Below are positions 18,699-29,523 of a stretch of DNA of 64,000 nt, in pieces. This DNA comes from an uncultured Shimia sp. (GTDB taxonomy: Bacteria > Pseudomonadota > Alphaproteobacteria > Rhodobacterales > Rhodobacteraceae). A program made the translations under genes and the position numbers. Under the pieces are notes generated by a model. The model saw only the letters and a program-made list of their open reading frames with translations. It ran no database searches and was not told the origin of the DNA. The DNA lies in contig NZ_CANMJE010000001.1 in assembly GCF_947498095.1 (NCBI RefSeq), positions 248,001 through 312,000 of the forward strand, read 5' to 3'. Numbering within the stretch: position 1 is the first letter of the stretch; each line of letters begins with the position of its first letter.

Positions 18699-19403
18699 AT
18701 GACAACGCCAGCGGCAAACCTGAGCTATCGCGACATCAAGAGAATTGTCCTCGAGCGTATCAAGAACCGCACTTGGTTGCCGGATAGTCTCTTGCCGAAC
18801 GAGACCGACTTGGCCGCTGAATTTTCCAGCACGAGGACAACCGTCAATCGTGCGCTTCGAGAACTCGCCGAAGAGGGATATCTGGAGCGCAAGCGCAAGA
18901 CTGGCACGCGTGTTTTGAATGCGCCGGTGCGCCATGCTCGTATTGCGATTTCCCTGACACGTGATGAAATCACCGCAACTGGCGCGGCATACCGGTATTA
19001 CCTGATCTCATCCAAGCGGCAATCTGGGCCCGAATGGCTTGCTGCGCGCCTGAACCTCAAGCAATCTCCGGACGTATTACACCTAAAGTGCATGCATTAT
19101 GCCGACAACAAACCCTTTCAATTTGAAGACCGGTGGATCGTCATTGACAGTGTGCCGGGCGTTCTGGATGCCGATTTCTCAGAAATCGGTCCAAATGAAT
19201 GGTTGGTGCAAGCCGTCCCGTTTACCAATGTCGAACTGACGTTCCAGGCAACTCGCGCCACGCCATATGTGACTGAATTTCTGAATGCGGAACAGGACGA
19301 GCCCTTGTTCACGGCAGAAAGGGTCACCTGGCTGCAAGGTCGGCCCGTGACCTTCGCAAGAATGCACTTTCACCCCGGTTATCGGATGGTGACGCAGTAC
19401 TGA
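18699..19403 (+). CDS. hutC: Histidine utilization repressor, GntR/HutC family
   Basis: This 234-residue regulator has an N-terminal GntR winged helix (about 8-75, LPNETDLAAEFSSTRTTVNRAL) and a C-terminal UTRA ligand-binding domain. HutC proteins repress hut genes and release DNA on binding urocanate. I chose ATG 18699, with GGAAGAC just upstream, over the open GTG 18681. It follows hutF in the same direction and controls both arms of the cluster by analogy. No histidine transporter gene is nearby. Confidence 0.93.
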   Translation: MTTPAANLSYRDIKRIVLERIKNRTWLPDSLLPNETDLAAEFSSTRTTVNRALRELAEEGYLERKRKTGTRVLNAPVRHARIAISLTRDEITATGAAYRYYLISSKRQSGPEWLAARLNLKQSPDVLHLKCMHYADNKPFQFEDRWIVIDSVPGVLDADFSEIGPNEWLVQAVPFTNVELTFQATRATPYVTEFLNAEQDEPLFTAERVTWLQGRPVTFARMHFHPGYRMVTQY

Positions 19404-19471
19404 CCTCAAAGAGATCAGAGAGAACATGCCTTACGCATGTCACTCTCAGATCTTTCAAATGCCCGGCGGGG

Positions 19472-21982
<2,511 letters not shown>

Positions 21983-23086
21983 TCAGCGCTGAGTAAGAGC
22001 CGAGATCCCGGCCTCTTCCGTGACCTCAAGATATTGCGCCCGATCACCCATATCGGCAAACAAATCCCGCTCCGTCCCGGTCATCCAGGCCTGCGCACCA
22101 AGGGCACAGATTTCATCATAGAGAGCGGCGCGACGATCTGCATCCAGATGGGCAGCGACCTCGTCCAGCAAGAGAATTGGAGACGCACCAAAGTCGGCAG
22201 CCAGCGCCCGGCAATTGGCGAGGATCAGCGAAATCAAAAGCGCCTTTTGCTCACCGGTGGAGCAATCGCGGGCCGGGACATCCTTGGCGGTGTAAACAGC
22301 CTCAAGATCCGCGCGATGAGGGCCAATGAGGGTACGTCCTGCCATTATGTCCCTCGGGCGGCTTTCAGCCAGCGCTGCACGCAAGTCGCCTGCGGTATCA
22401 GGCAACACCATATCTGCGTGGCTCAATGTCAGCTCTGCCGAGGGGAATGCTGTTTCCGCCTCGGTCTGCGACGCCTTAAGATGCGCGATGGCCGCCAGAC
22501 GATTGGCATGGATCACAGCTCCGCTCTCAGCCATCTGCGCTTCAAGGGCACCATACCACGCTGCATCGCGCACTTGGTCCTTAAGCAGCCGGTTGCGCTC
22601 GCGCATGGATTTCTCATAGGCCAGTGAGGCCTCTGCGTGTCGCGGGAAAAAAGACAGTGCCATACGGTCAAGAAACCGACGCCGCCCTTCGGCACCTTCA
22701 ATCCACAGGCGGTCCATTGCCGGAATAAGCCACAGGACCCGAGTTATTCGCGCCAGATCTGTCTGCGGGGCTGCTTTGCCATCCTGACGCAATTGCCGGG
22801 CGCTGCCCTCTTCAGACCAGATCTCAACCTCGTGCAATTGCCCCAGAGACCGAATATGGCCGCTTAACTTCCAACCCAGCGCCTCGGGTCGACGAGTCAT
22901 TGCTTCGGCGCTGGAACGTCTCAGTCCTCGCCCGGGGGAAAACAGCGATACGGCCTCAAGAATATTGGTCTTCCCGGCACCGTTCGGGCCAAAAATGGCC
23001 ACAGGGCGCGCATCGCAATCGACACGACCCTTTTTGTGAGATCGAAAATGGGAAAGCTTGAGCGTTTCAACAAAGAGGCCAGACAT
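21983..23086 (-). CDS. recF: DNA replication/repair protein RecF
   Basis: This 367-residue SMC-like ATPase helps RecO and RecR load RecA at single-strand gaps. Walker A GPNGAGKTN is at 34-42, the ABC signature CSTGEQKALL and Walker B PILLLDEVAAHLD near the C-terminus. FFPRHAEASLAYEKSMRERNRLL-type central text is usual for RecF. It lies between dnaN and gyrB, the classic order, with gaps of 58 and 96 bp. Confidence 0.95.
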   Translation of the reverse strand: MSGLFVETLKLSHFRSHKKGRVDCDARPVAIFGPNGAGKTNILEAVSLFSPGRGLRRSSAEAMTRRPEALGWKLSGHIRSLGQLHEVEIWSEEGSARQLRQDGKAAPQTDLARITRVLWLIPAMDRLWIEGAEGRRRFLDRMALSFFPRHAEASLAYEKSMRERNRLLKDQVRDAAWYGALEAQMAESGAVIHANRLAAIAHLKASQTEAETAFPSAELTLSHADMVLPDTAGDLRAALAESRPRDIMAGRTLIGPHRADLEAVYTAKDVPARDCSTGEQKALLISLILANCRALAADFGASPILLLDEVAAHLDADRRAALYDEICALGAQAWMTGTERDLFADMGDRAQYLEVTEEAGISALTQR

Positions 23087-23144
23087 GTTCCCGCCTCTTC
23101 AATTTTTCACAATTACGCGCGCCGCAGGCACGGGTGCCAGCCCG

Positions 23145-24263
23145 TCAAACCCGCATCGGCATGACAACATAGACCGCGCTGGTGTCGCCACCTTCGCGCA
23201 TCAGGGTCGGATCACCGGCCGAATTGAACATAAACACCGCGTTTTCCCGATCGACCTGGCTGGCGATTTCCAAGAGGTACTTGGCATTAAACCCAATCTC
23301 TAGACGTTCGTCAGAGTAGGCTACGGCCAGTTCTTCTTCCGCCGCGCCACTGTCAGGGGCGTTGACTGACAAGACCAATTTGTCTTCGTCCAACTGCAGC
23401 TTGACCGCACGGGACCTTTCGGACGAGACGGTGGCGACACGATCCACGGCCCGCGCGAATTCAGACGCGTCCACCTCAAGCTTGCGCGTGTTGCCCTGTG
23501 GAATAACACGCGTGTAATCGGGGAAAGTGCCATCGATCACTTTCGAGGTCAGTGTGATGTCGGGGGTGGCAAAACGCACCTTGGTTTCGGAAACCGACAC
23601 AGCAATCTGCATCTCATCGTCATCCAGAAGCTTGCGCAGCTCTCCCACGGTTTTGCGCGGCACAATCACGCCCGGCATATCCGCGGCACCTTCGGGCAAA
23701 TCAGAGTCGATACGCGCCAGACGGTGACCATCAGTGGCAACACAGCGCAGGACCTTGGCGCCCTCGGCATCCGAAACGTGCATATAGACACCGTTCAGGT
23801 AATAGCGGGTTTCTTCGGTCGAGATGGCGAATTTCGATTTGTCGAACAGGCGGCGCAACACGGCAGCCGGCGCTGAGAAATTCGATTGGTATTCGGACGA
23901 CGCCATCACGGGGAAATCTTCGCGCGGCAGCGTGGCAAGCGAGAAATTCGAACGCCCGGCTTCGACGGTCAGTCGACCCGAGGCCCCATCATCGGTCAGG
24001 GTCACGAGGGCGCCATCGGGCAATTTCCTAACGATCTCATGCAAGGTCGTGGCCGATACTGTCGTGGCACCCGCGCGTTCGACCATTGCCGGAGTCTTGT
24101 CAACCACCTCAATATCCAGATCGGTTGCGCGGAACTGAACCGTATCACCTTCGGCCTCTATCAACACATTGGCAAGGATTGGAATGGTGTTGCGACGCTC
24201 GACAACCGATTGGGCCTGGCTGACTGCCTTGAGCAGGTTGCCGCGTTCGATGCTGATCTTCAT
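23145..24263 (-). CDS. dnaN: DNA polymerase III beta subunit (sliding clamp)
   Basis: This 372-residue ring protein tethers DNA polymerase III to DNA. The N-terminus MKISIERGNLLKAVSQAQ and NTIPILANVL, the central FSAPAAVLRRLFDKSKFAIS and the terminal MPMRV tail are those of DnaN. The frame is open to 24458, but ATG 24263 with GGGACACG upstream is the family start. Normally it follows dnaA directly; here a PhyH-type gene in the opposite direction separates them, so dnaN needs its own promoter within 24264-24472. Confidence 0.97.
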   Translation of the reverse strand: MKISIERGNLLKAVSQAQSVVERRNTIPILANVLIEAEGDTVQFRATDLDIEVVDKTPAMVERAGATTVSATTLHEIVRKLPDGALVTLTDDGASGRLTVEAGRSNFSLATLPREDFPVMASSEYQSNFSAPAAVLRRLFDKSKFAISTEETRYYLNGVYMHVSDAEGAKVLRCVATDGHRLARIDSDLPEGAADMPGVIVPRKTVGELRKLLDDDEMQIAVSVSETKVRFATPDITLTSKVIDGTFPDYTRVIPQGNTRKLEVDASEFARAVDRVATVSSERSRAVKLQLDEDKLVLSVNAPDSGAAEEELAVAYSDERLEIGFNAKYLLEIASQVDRENAVFMFNSAGDPTLMREGGDTSAVYVVMPMRV

Positions 24264-24472
24264 ATCCGTGTCCCTTTTGCGATGCCGGGAGGGGCAACGT
24301 AACCTATTCCCCCTTCGGCTCAAGCCTTTTATTGAGTTTTCCGATGGTTTTGAGGGGGCGTCAAGGGATGGCAAGGTCGCGGAGCCGAAAGCACGCAATA
24401 AGACATGCTTTAGATACCTTTTTGCGGCTGGCGATCGGTGTGCCAAACTTGGGAGCAAGAGGAGGCACCGTC

Positions 24473-25351
24473 ATGACGATCACCACCCAACAAGCCCGCG
24501 ATGCCGCCGAGCAATATCGCGAAGAGGGGTTTGCACTGGTCCGCCAATTCATCGACGGGGACGCGCTGAACCGCCTCAAAACGGAAACCGACCGTATCTA
24601 CCAAGCTGGATTGGAGCATCCGCGCACATGGCGTCACGGAAACCTGAGTTTTGAAATTCTGCCAGAGGCAGATTTTGGCAGCCGCTATGTGATTCAAGCC
24701 TATTGGATGAGCTGGATGTCAGAGTATTTCGAGGCTTTTCGTCGTTCTGAAAGCTATCGAATTCTGCTCGAGCCAATTCTTGGAAAGAACATCAAACAGG
24801 TGGCCCAGCAAATCCACTGGAAACCACCCGGAGCCGGGCTGACGGGATATCGCTTTCATCAGGATCTGAGGTTTCGCGAGGCGCGAGACGCCTATGTCGA
24901 TATTGCCGGATCGACAGTGAACACCGGGCTGGCGATTGATCCATCGACGCTGGAAAACGGCTGTCTTCAGGTTGTGCCGGGCTCGCACAAGCTGGGATAC
25001 ATTGGCCTGTCCGACGAAGGCGACGGCCAGATCATGAAGGGGCTGACCGCTGAAGAAGAACTGCGGGCCAAGGGCATTGATCCCGCTTCAGTTGTTCCGC
25101 TTGAAATGCAACCCGGGGATATGGCCCTCTGGGGGTTGCTTACGGTACATGGTTCGCTGCCAAACGAGTCGCAACAGGACCGGGCGTTTGCGATTTCCAG
25201 CTACGTCAGAGCAGAGAATTCAGATCGGGGCGAATGGGCTTTTCGAAACGGTACGTCAATCCCTTTGGGCGCCACACCTCAACTGTGCAAATGGGAACAA
25301 CTTCACGAGCGACCTGAGCCGCATTATGTAGACGATAAATGGTACGCGTGA
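24473..25351 (+). CDS. Phytanoyl-CoA dioxygenase (PhyH) family protein
   Basis: This 292-residue protein has the iron/2-oxoglutarate dioxygenase ligand set: His129-x-Asp131 in FHQDLRF, distal His226 in TVHGSLPNES, and a likely 2-oxoglutarate-binding Arg237. The family hydroxylates CoA esters, ectoine, halogenated or other small molecules in the cytoplasm, and the substrate here is unknown. GGAGG at 24461-24465 sets ATG 24473; the open frame upstream is ignored. It lies alone on the plus strand between dnaN and dnaA and ends at a perfect hairpin shared with dnaA. Confidence 0.88.
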   Translation: MTITTQQARDAAEQYREEGFALVRQFIDGDALNRLKTETDRIYQAGLEHPRTWRHGNLSFEILPEADFGSRYVIQAYWMSWMSEYFEAFRRSESYRILLEPILGKNIKQVAQQIHWKPPGAGLTGYRFHQDLRFREARDAYVDIAGSTVNTGLAIDPSTLENGCLQVVPGSHKLGYIGLSDEGDGQIMKGLTAEEELRAKGIDPASVVPLEMQPGDMALWGLLTVHGSLPNESQQDRAFAISSYVRAENSDRGEWAFRNGTSIPLGATPQLCKWEQLHERPEPHYVDDKWYA

Positions 25352-25359
25352 TTGTCTGC

Positions 25360-25383
25360 AGGTCGGACATTCTTGTCCGACCT
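25360..25383. terminator. Perfect 10-bp hairpin between PhyH gene and dnaA
   Basis: AGGTCGGACA and TGTCCGACCT form a perfect 10-bp stem around TTCT, placed exactly between two convergent stop codons. There is no T run on either side, so it would be a bidirectional but non-canonical terminator or an mRNA-end stabiliser. Confidence 0.6.
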
Positions 25384-25395
25384 ACGAGGCTAATC

Positions 25396-26754
25396 TCAGG
25401 CCTCGAGTGCGCGGCGCAGCATCTCAAGATCTTCGGCGATCTGGCCGTCTTGGATGCGCAACTCTTCGATCCGCTTGACACCATGCATGACCGTTGTGTG
25501 GTCCCGCCCGCCAAAACGACGGCCAATTTCTGGCAGCGACCGGCTGGTCAGCTGCTTGCACAGATACATCGCCACTTGACGCGGACGCGCCAGTGTCCGC
25601 ACACGCTTGGGGCCGATCATGTCGCTGAGGCGAATGTTGTAATGCTCAGCGACGCGGCGCTGAATCTCTTCCACGGAAATCTTGCGCTCAGAAGCACGCA
25701 GCACATCTGACAAACAATCCTGTGTCAGCTCCATCGTGATCTCGCGGCCAACCAAGGATGCAAAAGCAAATAGGCGAGTCAGCGCGCCTTCGAGTACGCG
25801 CACGTTCGTCGAAATGCGATGCGCGAGAAACTCAAGAACCCCATCAGCCAATTGCAACTCGGGGTATTGGGCACGGTATTGGTCGACCTTGGACTGCAGG
25901 ATGCCAAGGCGCAGTTCGTAATCCGTGGGATGCAGGTCAACAACCAAGCCGCACTGCAAGCGAGACTTGATCCGGTCCTCAAGACCCTTGATTTCGCCAG
26001 GCGCGCGATCCGCTGAAATGATGATCTGCTTGTTCTGGTCCACAAGGGCATTGAACGTATGAAAGAACTCTTCCTGCGTGCTGTCTTTGCCCGCGATAAA
26101 CTGAACGTCATCCACCATCAGAACATCAACCGAACGGAACAGCTCTTTGAAATCCATCATCCGGCGATCTCTCAAAGCCTGAACAAATCGATACATGAAT
26201 TGTTCGGCCGAGAGATATACGACGTTGAGGTCAGGGCGGCGGTTCTTAAGCTCCCATGCAATGGCGTGCATGAGGTGTGTTTTGCCCAGGCCAACGCCCC
26301 CGTAGAGGAACAATGGATTGAAGGTCACAGGTCCACCTTCGGCAACGCGATGGGCGGCTGCATTGGCCAATTCATTCGGCTTGCCGACGACAAAACTGTC
26401 AAAGGTGAACCGTGCATCAAGGGGGGCACCCGGCAATTCGCCACGGGACTCAGCGTTCTTTGAAGGCTTGGCCGCACTCTCAGCCATACGAGATCCGGGG
26501 CGCGCAGCCGTATTCGCAGCAACACGAAAATGCAGTCTTTGAACCTTGGTTCCCGAATTCGCCAATTTATGCAGAATCAAATCGCCGAAGTTCTGTGAAA
26601 CGTAATTGCCCAGAAAATTGGTCGGGACGTGAAAGGTCATCACACCATCGGCCAGCTCTGCATATTCAAGGGGCTCAATCCAGGTATTAAAATTGTTCTG
26701 ACCAACCGTCTTAAGCATGTCTTTTTTCAATGCGCCCCATTGTTCCTGTGTCAT
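25396..26754 (-). CDS. dnaA: Chromosomal replication initiator protein DnaA
   Basis: This 452-residue AAA+ protein binds DnaA boxes and opens oriC. Domain I is at about 1-80, a short linker to 110, then the AAA+ domain with Walker A GGVGLGKTH at 151-159 and VDVLMVDDVQF, and domain IV with ARPRQVAMYLCKQLT and GGRDHTTVMHG at the C-terminus. The frame is open to 26901, but ATG 26754 (MTQEQWGALK) has GGGGAC in front and matches DnaA starts. The long upstream gap has a nested dyad but no DnaA boxes that I can see. Confidence 0.97.
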   Translation of the reverse strand: MTQEQWGALKKDMLKTVGQNNFNTWIEPLEYAELADGVMTFHVPTNFLGNYVSQNFGDLILHKLANSGTKVQRLHFRVAANTAARPGSRMAESAAKPSKNAESRGELPGAPLDARFTFDSFVVGKPNELANAAAHRVAEGGPVTFNPLFLYGGVGLGKTHLMHAIAWELKNRRPDLNVVYLSAEQFMYRFVQALRDRRMMDFKELFRSVDVLMVDDVQFIAGKDSTQEEFFHTFNALVDQNKQIIISADRAPGEIKGLEDRIKSRLQCGLVVDLHPTDYELRLGILQSKVDQYRAQYPELQLADGVLEFLAHRISTNVRVLEGALTRLFAFASLVGREITMELTQDCLSDVLRASERKISVEEIQRRVAEHYNIRLSDMIGPKRVRTLARPRQVAMYLCKQLTSRSLPEIGRRFGGRDHTTVMHGVKRIEELRIQDGQIAEDLEMLRRALEA

Positions 26755-26863
26755 GTGTCCCCGTTTCTGGTGCCGTCCGTCTGCGAGTGTTTCCACTCTG
26801 AATTTCTGCCGTTCAACGACCACATCATTCCAGATCTGCACGTACCCAACACTCATACAAAAC

Positions 26864-26917
26864 AAACAAAACTCACCTTGCCCCTTGGGCAGCCTGCCCA
26901 ATAGGTGATGTTTGTTT
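26864..26917. promoter_or_regulatory. Nested dyad upstream of dnaA
   Basis: Outer arms AAACAAAACTCACC (26864-26877) and GGTGATGTTTGTTT (26904-26917) are complementary at 12 of 14 positions. Between them a perfect inner dyad, TTGGGCA-GCC-TGCCCAA, spans 26885-26901. The element is about 110-165 bp upstream of the dnaA start. It could be a regulator site or an RNA structure in the dnaA leader. Its function is not known to me. Confidence 0.55.
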
Positions 26918-27185
26918 CGCGCGAGCTGCGCAGACGTTCAGGACAGACCGGAAGCCGCAGCTTCTTCGGCCAAACTGGCAGCGCCGCAAAGACAATAGTT
27001 GCGGTCTTACCCCAACAGGATCTCAATGGATCCCGTCAATATGGAGTCTGTCCCCCCCAAAACACGATGTGAATCGCAGGTTCGAAACTAGCAACGAGTT
27101 TGCGGACCAAGCAACCGATCTTCGAACTTGACTCGGGGTTTTGTGAAAAAGAATCTCTTGCGCCTGCAGCAAGGTCACAAAAAGC

Positions 27186-27214
27186 AAAAGGCGCCCCGTG
27201 GCGGGACGCCTTTT
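27186..27214 (-). terminator. Intrinsic terminator of rpsT
   Basis: Read leftward, AAAAGGCGTCCCG and CGGGGCGCCTTTT form a strong GC-rich hairpin with one internal mismatch, followed by TTTTGCTTTTTG. It starts 26 bp after the rpsT stop. A good rho-independent terminator. Confidence 0.85.
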
Positions 27215-27240
27215 GACATCAATAACTTGGACAGTCTGAC

Positions 27241-27504
27241 TTAGGCGATTGCCTTAACGCGAGCTGCCAGGCGCGACATTTTACGCGACGCTGTGTTCTT
27301 ATGGTAAACGCCTTTGGTGACGCCACGCATCAGCTCGGGCTGAGCAGCCCGAAGTGCCGCAGTTGCAGCGTCCTTGTCACCCGATGCGATCGCTTCTTCG
27401 ACTTTACGCAGGTGGGTGCGGATGCGCGAGCGGCGGGCTTTGTTGACTTCAAAACGACGCTCGTTCTGACGGGCGCGTTTCTTTGCCTGTGGTGAGTTTG
27501 CCAT
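27241..27504 (-). CDS. rpsT: 30S ribosomal protein S20
   Basis: This 87-residue very basic protein binds 16S rRNA in the 30S body. The N-terminus [17 protein letters not shown], the [10 protein letters not shown] stretch and the length are diagnostic. It is a single-gene unit: own promoter candidate about 125 bp upstream, a leader with a perfect hairpin, and an intrinsic terminator just downstream. AAGGACCTGAG lies before the ATG. Confidence 0.97.
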   Translation of the reverse strand: MANSPQAKKRARQNERRFEVNKARRSRIRTHLRKVEEAIASGDKDAATAALRAAQPELMRGVTKGVYHKNTASRKMSRLAARVKAIA

Positions 27505-27567
27505 GAATCTCAGGTCCTTATCTTGTGTTCGTTCAGTATATTGCGTGCCACTTCCCGAACAGGACGT

Positions 27568-27582
27568 CTTCCTCGTAGGAAG
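27568..27582 (-). promoter_or_regulatory. Hairpin in the rpsT leader
   Basis: CTTCCT-CGT-AGGAAG is a perfect 6-bp stem with a 3-nt loop, about 65 nt upstream of the rpsT start and inside the predicted transcript. It could be part of S20 autoregulation, which is known for this protein in E. coli, but the sequence gives no direct proof. Confidence 0.35.
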
Positions 27583-27628
27583 AATCGATTCAAGCCTGAG
27601 CGGGCTGCACGCGCATGTATGACGGCGC

Positions 27629-27657
27629 TTACTAACGATTTTTGGCTAGGATGCAAG
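27629..27657 (-). promoter_or_regulatory. Candidate rpsT promoter
   Basis: On the minus strand CTTGCA (27657-27652) is followed after 17 bp by TAGTAA (27634-27629). Moderate match to alphaproteobacterial housekeeping promoters, giving a leader of about 120 nt. Confidence 0.4.
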
Positions 27658-27722
27658 TCATAAACACCCGATCCGCATCGTGTCAGTGCAACCACACCCA
27701 TTGCGTGACAGGCAGAATCACT

Positions 27723-27752
27723 GGGCCCACCAGCTTTAATACCGGCGGGCCC
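27723..27752. terminator. GC-rich hairpin downstream of the sulfatase gene
   Basis: GGGCCCACC and GGCGGGCCC pair with one mismatch around a 12-nt loop, 25 bp past the sulfatase stop. It has no T run on the leftward side, so termination there may be imperfect. Confidence 0.45.
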
Positions 27753-27776
27753 AAAAACGCCGTCTCATAATTCGCT

Positions 27777-29438
27777 TTAGCGATCTTGCCAACGTTCGAA
27801 CTCTTCGACCATTCGGACACTTTCAGGGCGCAGATTCTCAATGCCGCTGTAAGGACGGTCGCGCCCAACCTCGGCGTGTGGGTACTTCTGAACCGTCATC
27901 ATGTGGCGCGCGATAATATCCTGATAGCTGGCCGACGCCCAGAGTGCGATGGCGGTCAGGGGGTTCTCTTCGCGAGGGTCACGATAGAGGTCATAGACAC
28001 TGGCTGAGACACCTGGCGAGCCGGGAGGGGGGAGCTCGAGCTTGAACTTTTGCTTCACCACCGCACGCAGTACGTTGGTGCTATAGACAAAGACGTAGTC
28101 TCGGCGACCGTGGCCTTCACCCTCCAGAAGCAGTGCCGACTGGTCAAGGCCATCTATCACCCGGTCAGTCGGCACGCTGTCCATGGCACCGCCCAGACGT
28201 GCAAAGGTGGTAAACAGGTCGGCAATATGAATCATGTCGCCTGCCAGCGTATCCTCGGCGATCATACCCGGCCAACGGGCAAAGGCGTTGACGCGAATGG
28301 CGCCTTCCGAGGTGTCGACTTTGCCGCCCCGATAGATGGTGCCACTGAAACCCAGTGTGCTATCGTACTGCCGGAAACGACCGTTGTCCGCCATCAGTAC
28401 AATTAGGGTGTTTTCTGCGATCCCGAGACGATCCACCTCGTCGACGATCTCGCCAAACCACGTGTCTAGCTGGCGAAGGCTTTCAACTCCGGTGCCACCA
28501 TTGGCGGTCTCGAAGGTGTCAAACCTGGTTCTGTCAAACTCCAGCGGTATCAGAGGCCAGTATTGCAGGAAGAACGGCTTGCCCTCGTCTGCCAACCGCC
28601 GAAGGTGCTCGATGGTCTCGCTCTGGTACTTTTCGTGCATTGCGTCGTAATGGGCCTGCGTCCAACGTTCTCCTGCCGCGAAATCGACCTCACGGGCCAA
28701 CTCACCCTTGGTCGCTTCAAGCGAATAGACCAGCCCGTCGGGTTTGAATGTGGCATCCAAGGCAAATGGGTCAGTGCTGGACCCGGGCAGCCAACCCTGC
28801 ATGACTTGGGAATGGTCAGACTCAGGAGTCATGAAACCCAGCAAAACCTGTTGGTGGATGGGAAAAGACGCATAGTCAAAGCCCTGATTGTGCGGATAGC
28901 CCTCGGCAATATCACCCATGTGCCACTTGCCGATATGCACGGTGTTGTAGCCATTGTCCGAGAGCGCCTCGGCGATGGTCACTTCTTCAGCGGCCAGAGC
29001 TTCGCCAGCGACGGTGGCCTTCACCTCACCCAATCCGTTCCGCACCGGATGGCGGCCTGTCATCATGGCCACGCGAGATGGCGTACAGGAGGGTTCCGTA
29101 TACATGCGCATCAGAGACAGGCCCTGGTCGGCAAACTCATTGATGCGTGGCGTTTGCGAACCTCGCACATAGTTGAGTTCAGGAATGCCCATCTCGCCAA
29201 AAGACAGGTCGTCGACAAGAACATAGAGAATATTCGGTGGCTTGCCCTCGTTGCGTTCACGGAACGCAGCAAGTTTTTCTTCCACAGTCTGATCGTCAGC
29301 CGCCCAGACCTCACCATGCTGAGCCTCGAGAATATAGTATTCAGCGTCATGGATGATGTTTTGATCAGCCATTGCCGGTATGGACTTGGTGAACAGAAAG
29401 GCTGAATAGGCCAATCCTGACAGGAGATTCCGTTGCAT
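27777..29438 (-). CDS. Exported sulfatase (alkaline phosphatase superfamily)
   Basis: This 553-residue protein begins with a likely Sec signal peptide (cleavage after AMA, about residue 24), so it acts in the periplasm or outside. The sulfatase signature CTPSR begins at Cys118, the residue normally oxidised to formylglycine; metal ligands Asp76-Asp77 lie in VLVDDLSFG, and GKWHMGD and MADNGRF are further active-site stretches. It hydrolyses sulfate esters of an unknown organic substrate. The formylglycine-generating enzyme is not in the window. An AraC-type gene starts 85 bp away in the opposite direction and is its likely regulator. Confidence 0.9.
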   Translation of the reverse strand: MQRNLLSGLAYSAFLFTKSIPAMADQNIIHDAEYYILEAQHGEVWAADDQTVEEKLAAFRERNEGKPPNILYVLVDDLSFGEMGIPELNYVRGSQTPRINEFADQGLSLMRMYTEPSCTPSRVAMMTGRHPVRNGLGEVKATVAGEALAAEEVTIAEALSDNGYNTVHIGKWHMGDIAEGYPHNQGFDYASFPIHQQVLLGFMTPESDHSQVMQGWLPGSSTDPFALDATFKPDGLVYSLEATKGELAREVDFAAGERWTQAHYDAMHEKYQSETIEHLRRLADEGKPFFLQYWPLIPLEFDRTRFDTFETANGGTGVESLRQLDTWFGEIVDEVDRLGIAENTLIVLMADNGRFRQYDSTLGFSGTIYRGGKVDTSEGAIRVNAFARWPGMIAEDTLAGDMIHIADLFTTFARLGGAMDSVPTDRVIDGLDQSALLLEGEGHGRRDYVFVYSTNVLRAVVKQKFKLELPPPGSPGVSASVYDLYRDPREENPLTAIALWASASYQDIIARHMMTVQKYPHAEVGRDRPYSGIENLRPESVRMVEEFERWQDR

Positions 29439-29523
29439 GCGCGACCTCGGATTTTTGCGATTGATAAAACTGTTTAAGACAAGGCAGACTTGACCACTTA
29501 TCCGAAAAGCGCAAATTGAATGT

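Larger units (their letters stand above)
26755..27240. other. 486-bp gene-free region between dnaA and rpsT
   Basis: This gap has no convincing coding frame. It contains a nested inverted repeat (26864-26917), probably in the dnaA leader or promoter, and the rpsT terminator at 27186-27214. I looked on both strands for TTATCCACA-like DnaA boxes and AT-rich unwinding repeats and found none, so an oriC here is not supported. Small runs such as CCCCCCC at about 27051-27057 have no clear meaning. Confidence 0.7.

Noticed and set aside
26755-27240. Possible oriC between dnaA and rpsT
   Set aside because: No TTATCCACA-like boxes or AT-rich unwinding repeats are visible on either strand; the dyad alone does not make an origin. 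In alphaproteobacteria the origin is often elsewhere.
28563-29405. 280-residue plus-strand frame
   Set aside because: Antisense to the exported sulfatase gene, whose motifs are intact.
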